This document shows positions 6,757 to 6,910 of a stretch of 6,910 bases of DNA, piece by piece. The stretch covers positions 1-6,910 of the forward strand of contig JAHHKH010000438.1 in assembly GCA_018679695.1 (NCBI GenBank), read 5' to 3'. The notes under the pieces were generated by a model, which saw only the letters and a program-made list of their open reading frames with translations, did no database searches and was not told where the DNA came from. This stretch comes from Maribacter sp. GTDB lineage: Bacteria; Bacteroidota; Bacteroidia; Flavobacteriales; Flavobacteriaceae. Position 1 is the first letter of the stretch. Each line of letters opens with the position of its first letter. The position numbers and the translations under genes were made by a program.

Positions 6757-6782
6757 ATTGTCATACAATCGAGTTTGACAAT
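6757..6782. terminator. Weak hairpin between convergent genes, possible bidirectional terminator
   Basis: ATTGTCA (6757-6763) and TGACAAT (6776-6782) are perfect 7-bp arms around a 12-nt loop, in the 86-bp gap between the stop codons of rhaM and the Kelch-like gene. An alternative stem, ATTGT-CAT-ACAAT, overlaps the left arm. The stem is AT-rich and no strong T-tract follows, so position is the main support. Confidence 0.3.
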
Positions 6783-6797
6783 AGGTATTTCCTTAAG

Positions 6798-6910
6798 TCA
6801 ATTTCCAACCCTTTGAAACACTTCCATAGAAGACAATTCCGGTTTGCCACCTCTTTTTCCACTACCGGCCACGATATATATTTCGTTTCTATGTACTATC
6901 ACTTGAGAAC
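6798..6910 (-). CDS. C-terminal end of a probable Kelch-repeat protein (partial)
   Basis: Only the last 36 codons and the stop (TGA, 6798-6800) are inside the window; the gene enters from the right edge. The peptide contains VIVHRNEIYIVAGSGKRGG, then KPELSSMEVF. The hydrophobic strand, Y-I-V-A-G-S-G turn and later M-E-V-F resemble the last blade of a Kelch beta-propeller, as in galactose-oxidase-like and NanM-type proteins. Such proteins are often exported and found in glycan-utilisation loci. It is convergent with rhaM and separated from it by 86 bp. The assignment rests on a short fragment; another propeller family is possible. Confidence 0.6.
   Translation of the reverse strand, partial: SQVIVHRNEIYIVAGSGKRGGKPELSSMEVFQRVGN

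Noticed and set aside
6558..6764. 68-codon minus-strand open frame over rhaM
   Set aside because: It is antisense to rhaM, whose family match spans its full length.
1..6910. CRISPR array, tRNA, rRNA, insertion sequence or phage attachment site
   Set aside because: No regularly spaced repeats, clover-leaf-like sequence, transposase frame or terminal inverted repeats were seen by eye on either strand.

Overview
The window looks like chromosomal DNA from a member of the Bacteroidota, most likely a (possibly marine) Flavobacteriia relative. The reasons are moderately AT-rich DNA, A-rich leaders without clear Shine-Dalgarno sequences, and a gene set (GH78 alpha-L-rhamnosidase, L-rhamnose mutarotase, planctomycete-type cytochrome/DUF1553 plus DUF1501 pair, Kelch protein) typical of glycan-utilisation loci in that phylum. 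The taxonomic call is inference; no rRNA or other marker gene is present.

Layout. Positions 1-1541 (minus) hold the N-terminal 513 residues of an exported GH78 alpha-L-rhamnosidase, cut by the window edge just after its catalytic-acid motif. A 235-bp gap (1542-1776) follows, with a conserved 35-bp element and several palindromes. Then come two minus-strand genes that look like one operon: a 944-aa membrane-anchored c-type cytochrome/DUF1549/DUF1553 protein (3252-6086) and, 23 bp downstream, a 483-aa DUF1501 protein with a Tat-lipoprotein signal (1777-3228). A 310-bp divergent intergenic region (6087-6396) carries a second copy of the 35-bp element. Next is rhaM on the plus strand (6397-6711, L-rhamnose mutarotase). 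A short convergent gap follows, then the last 36 codons of a minus-strand Kelch-repeat-like protein (6798-6910).

How the genes may work together. GH78 releases L-rhamnose from a rhamnosylated glycan outside the cytoplasm, and RhaM equilibrates its anomers for catabolism. The shared 35-bp element lies upstream of GH78 and between the cytochrome gene and rhaM, so it may be the operator of a common rhamnose-responsive regulon. This would place the poorly understood DUF1501/DUF1553 pair inside a rhamnose-glycan regulon. The DUF1553 protein also contains an inserted beta-sandwich domain that resembles the N-terminal domain of the GH78 enzyme. The pair may therefore be an exported, haem-dependent redox system acting on a sugar or glycoside. 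That function is a hypothesis; nothing in the sequence proves it.
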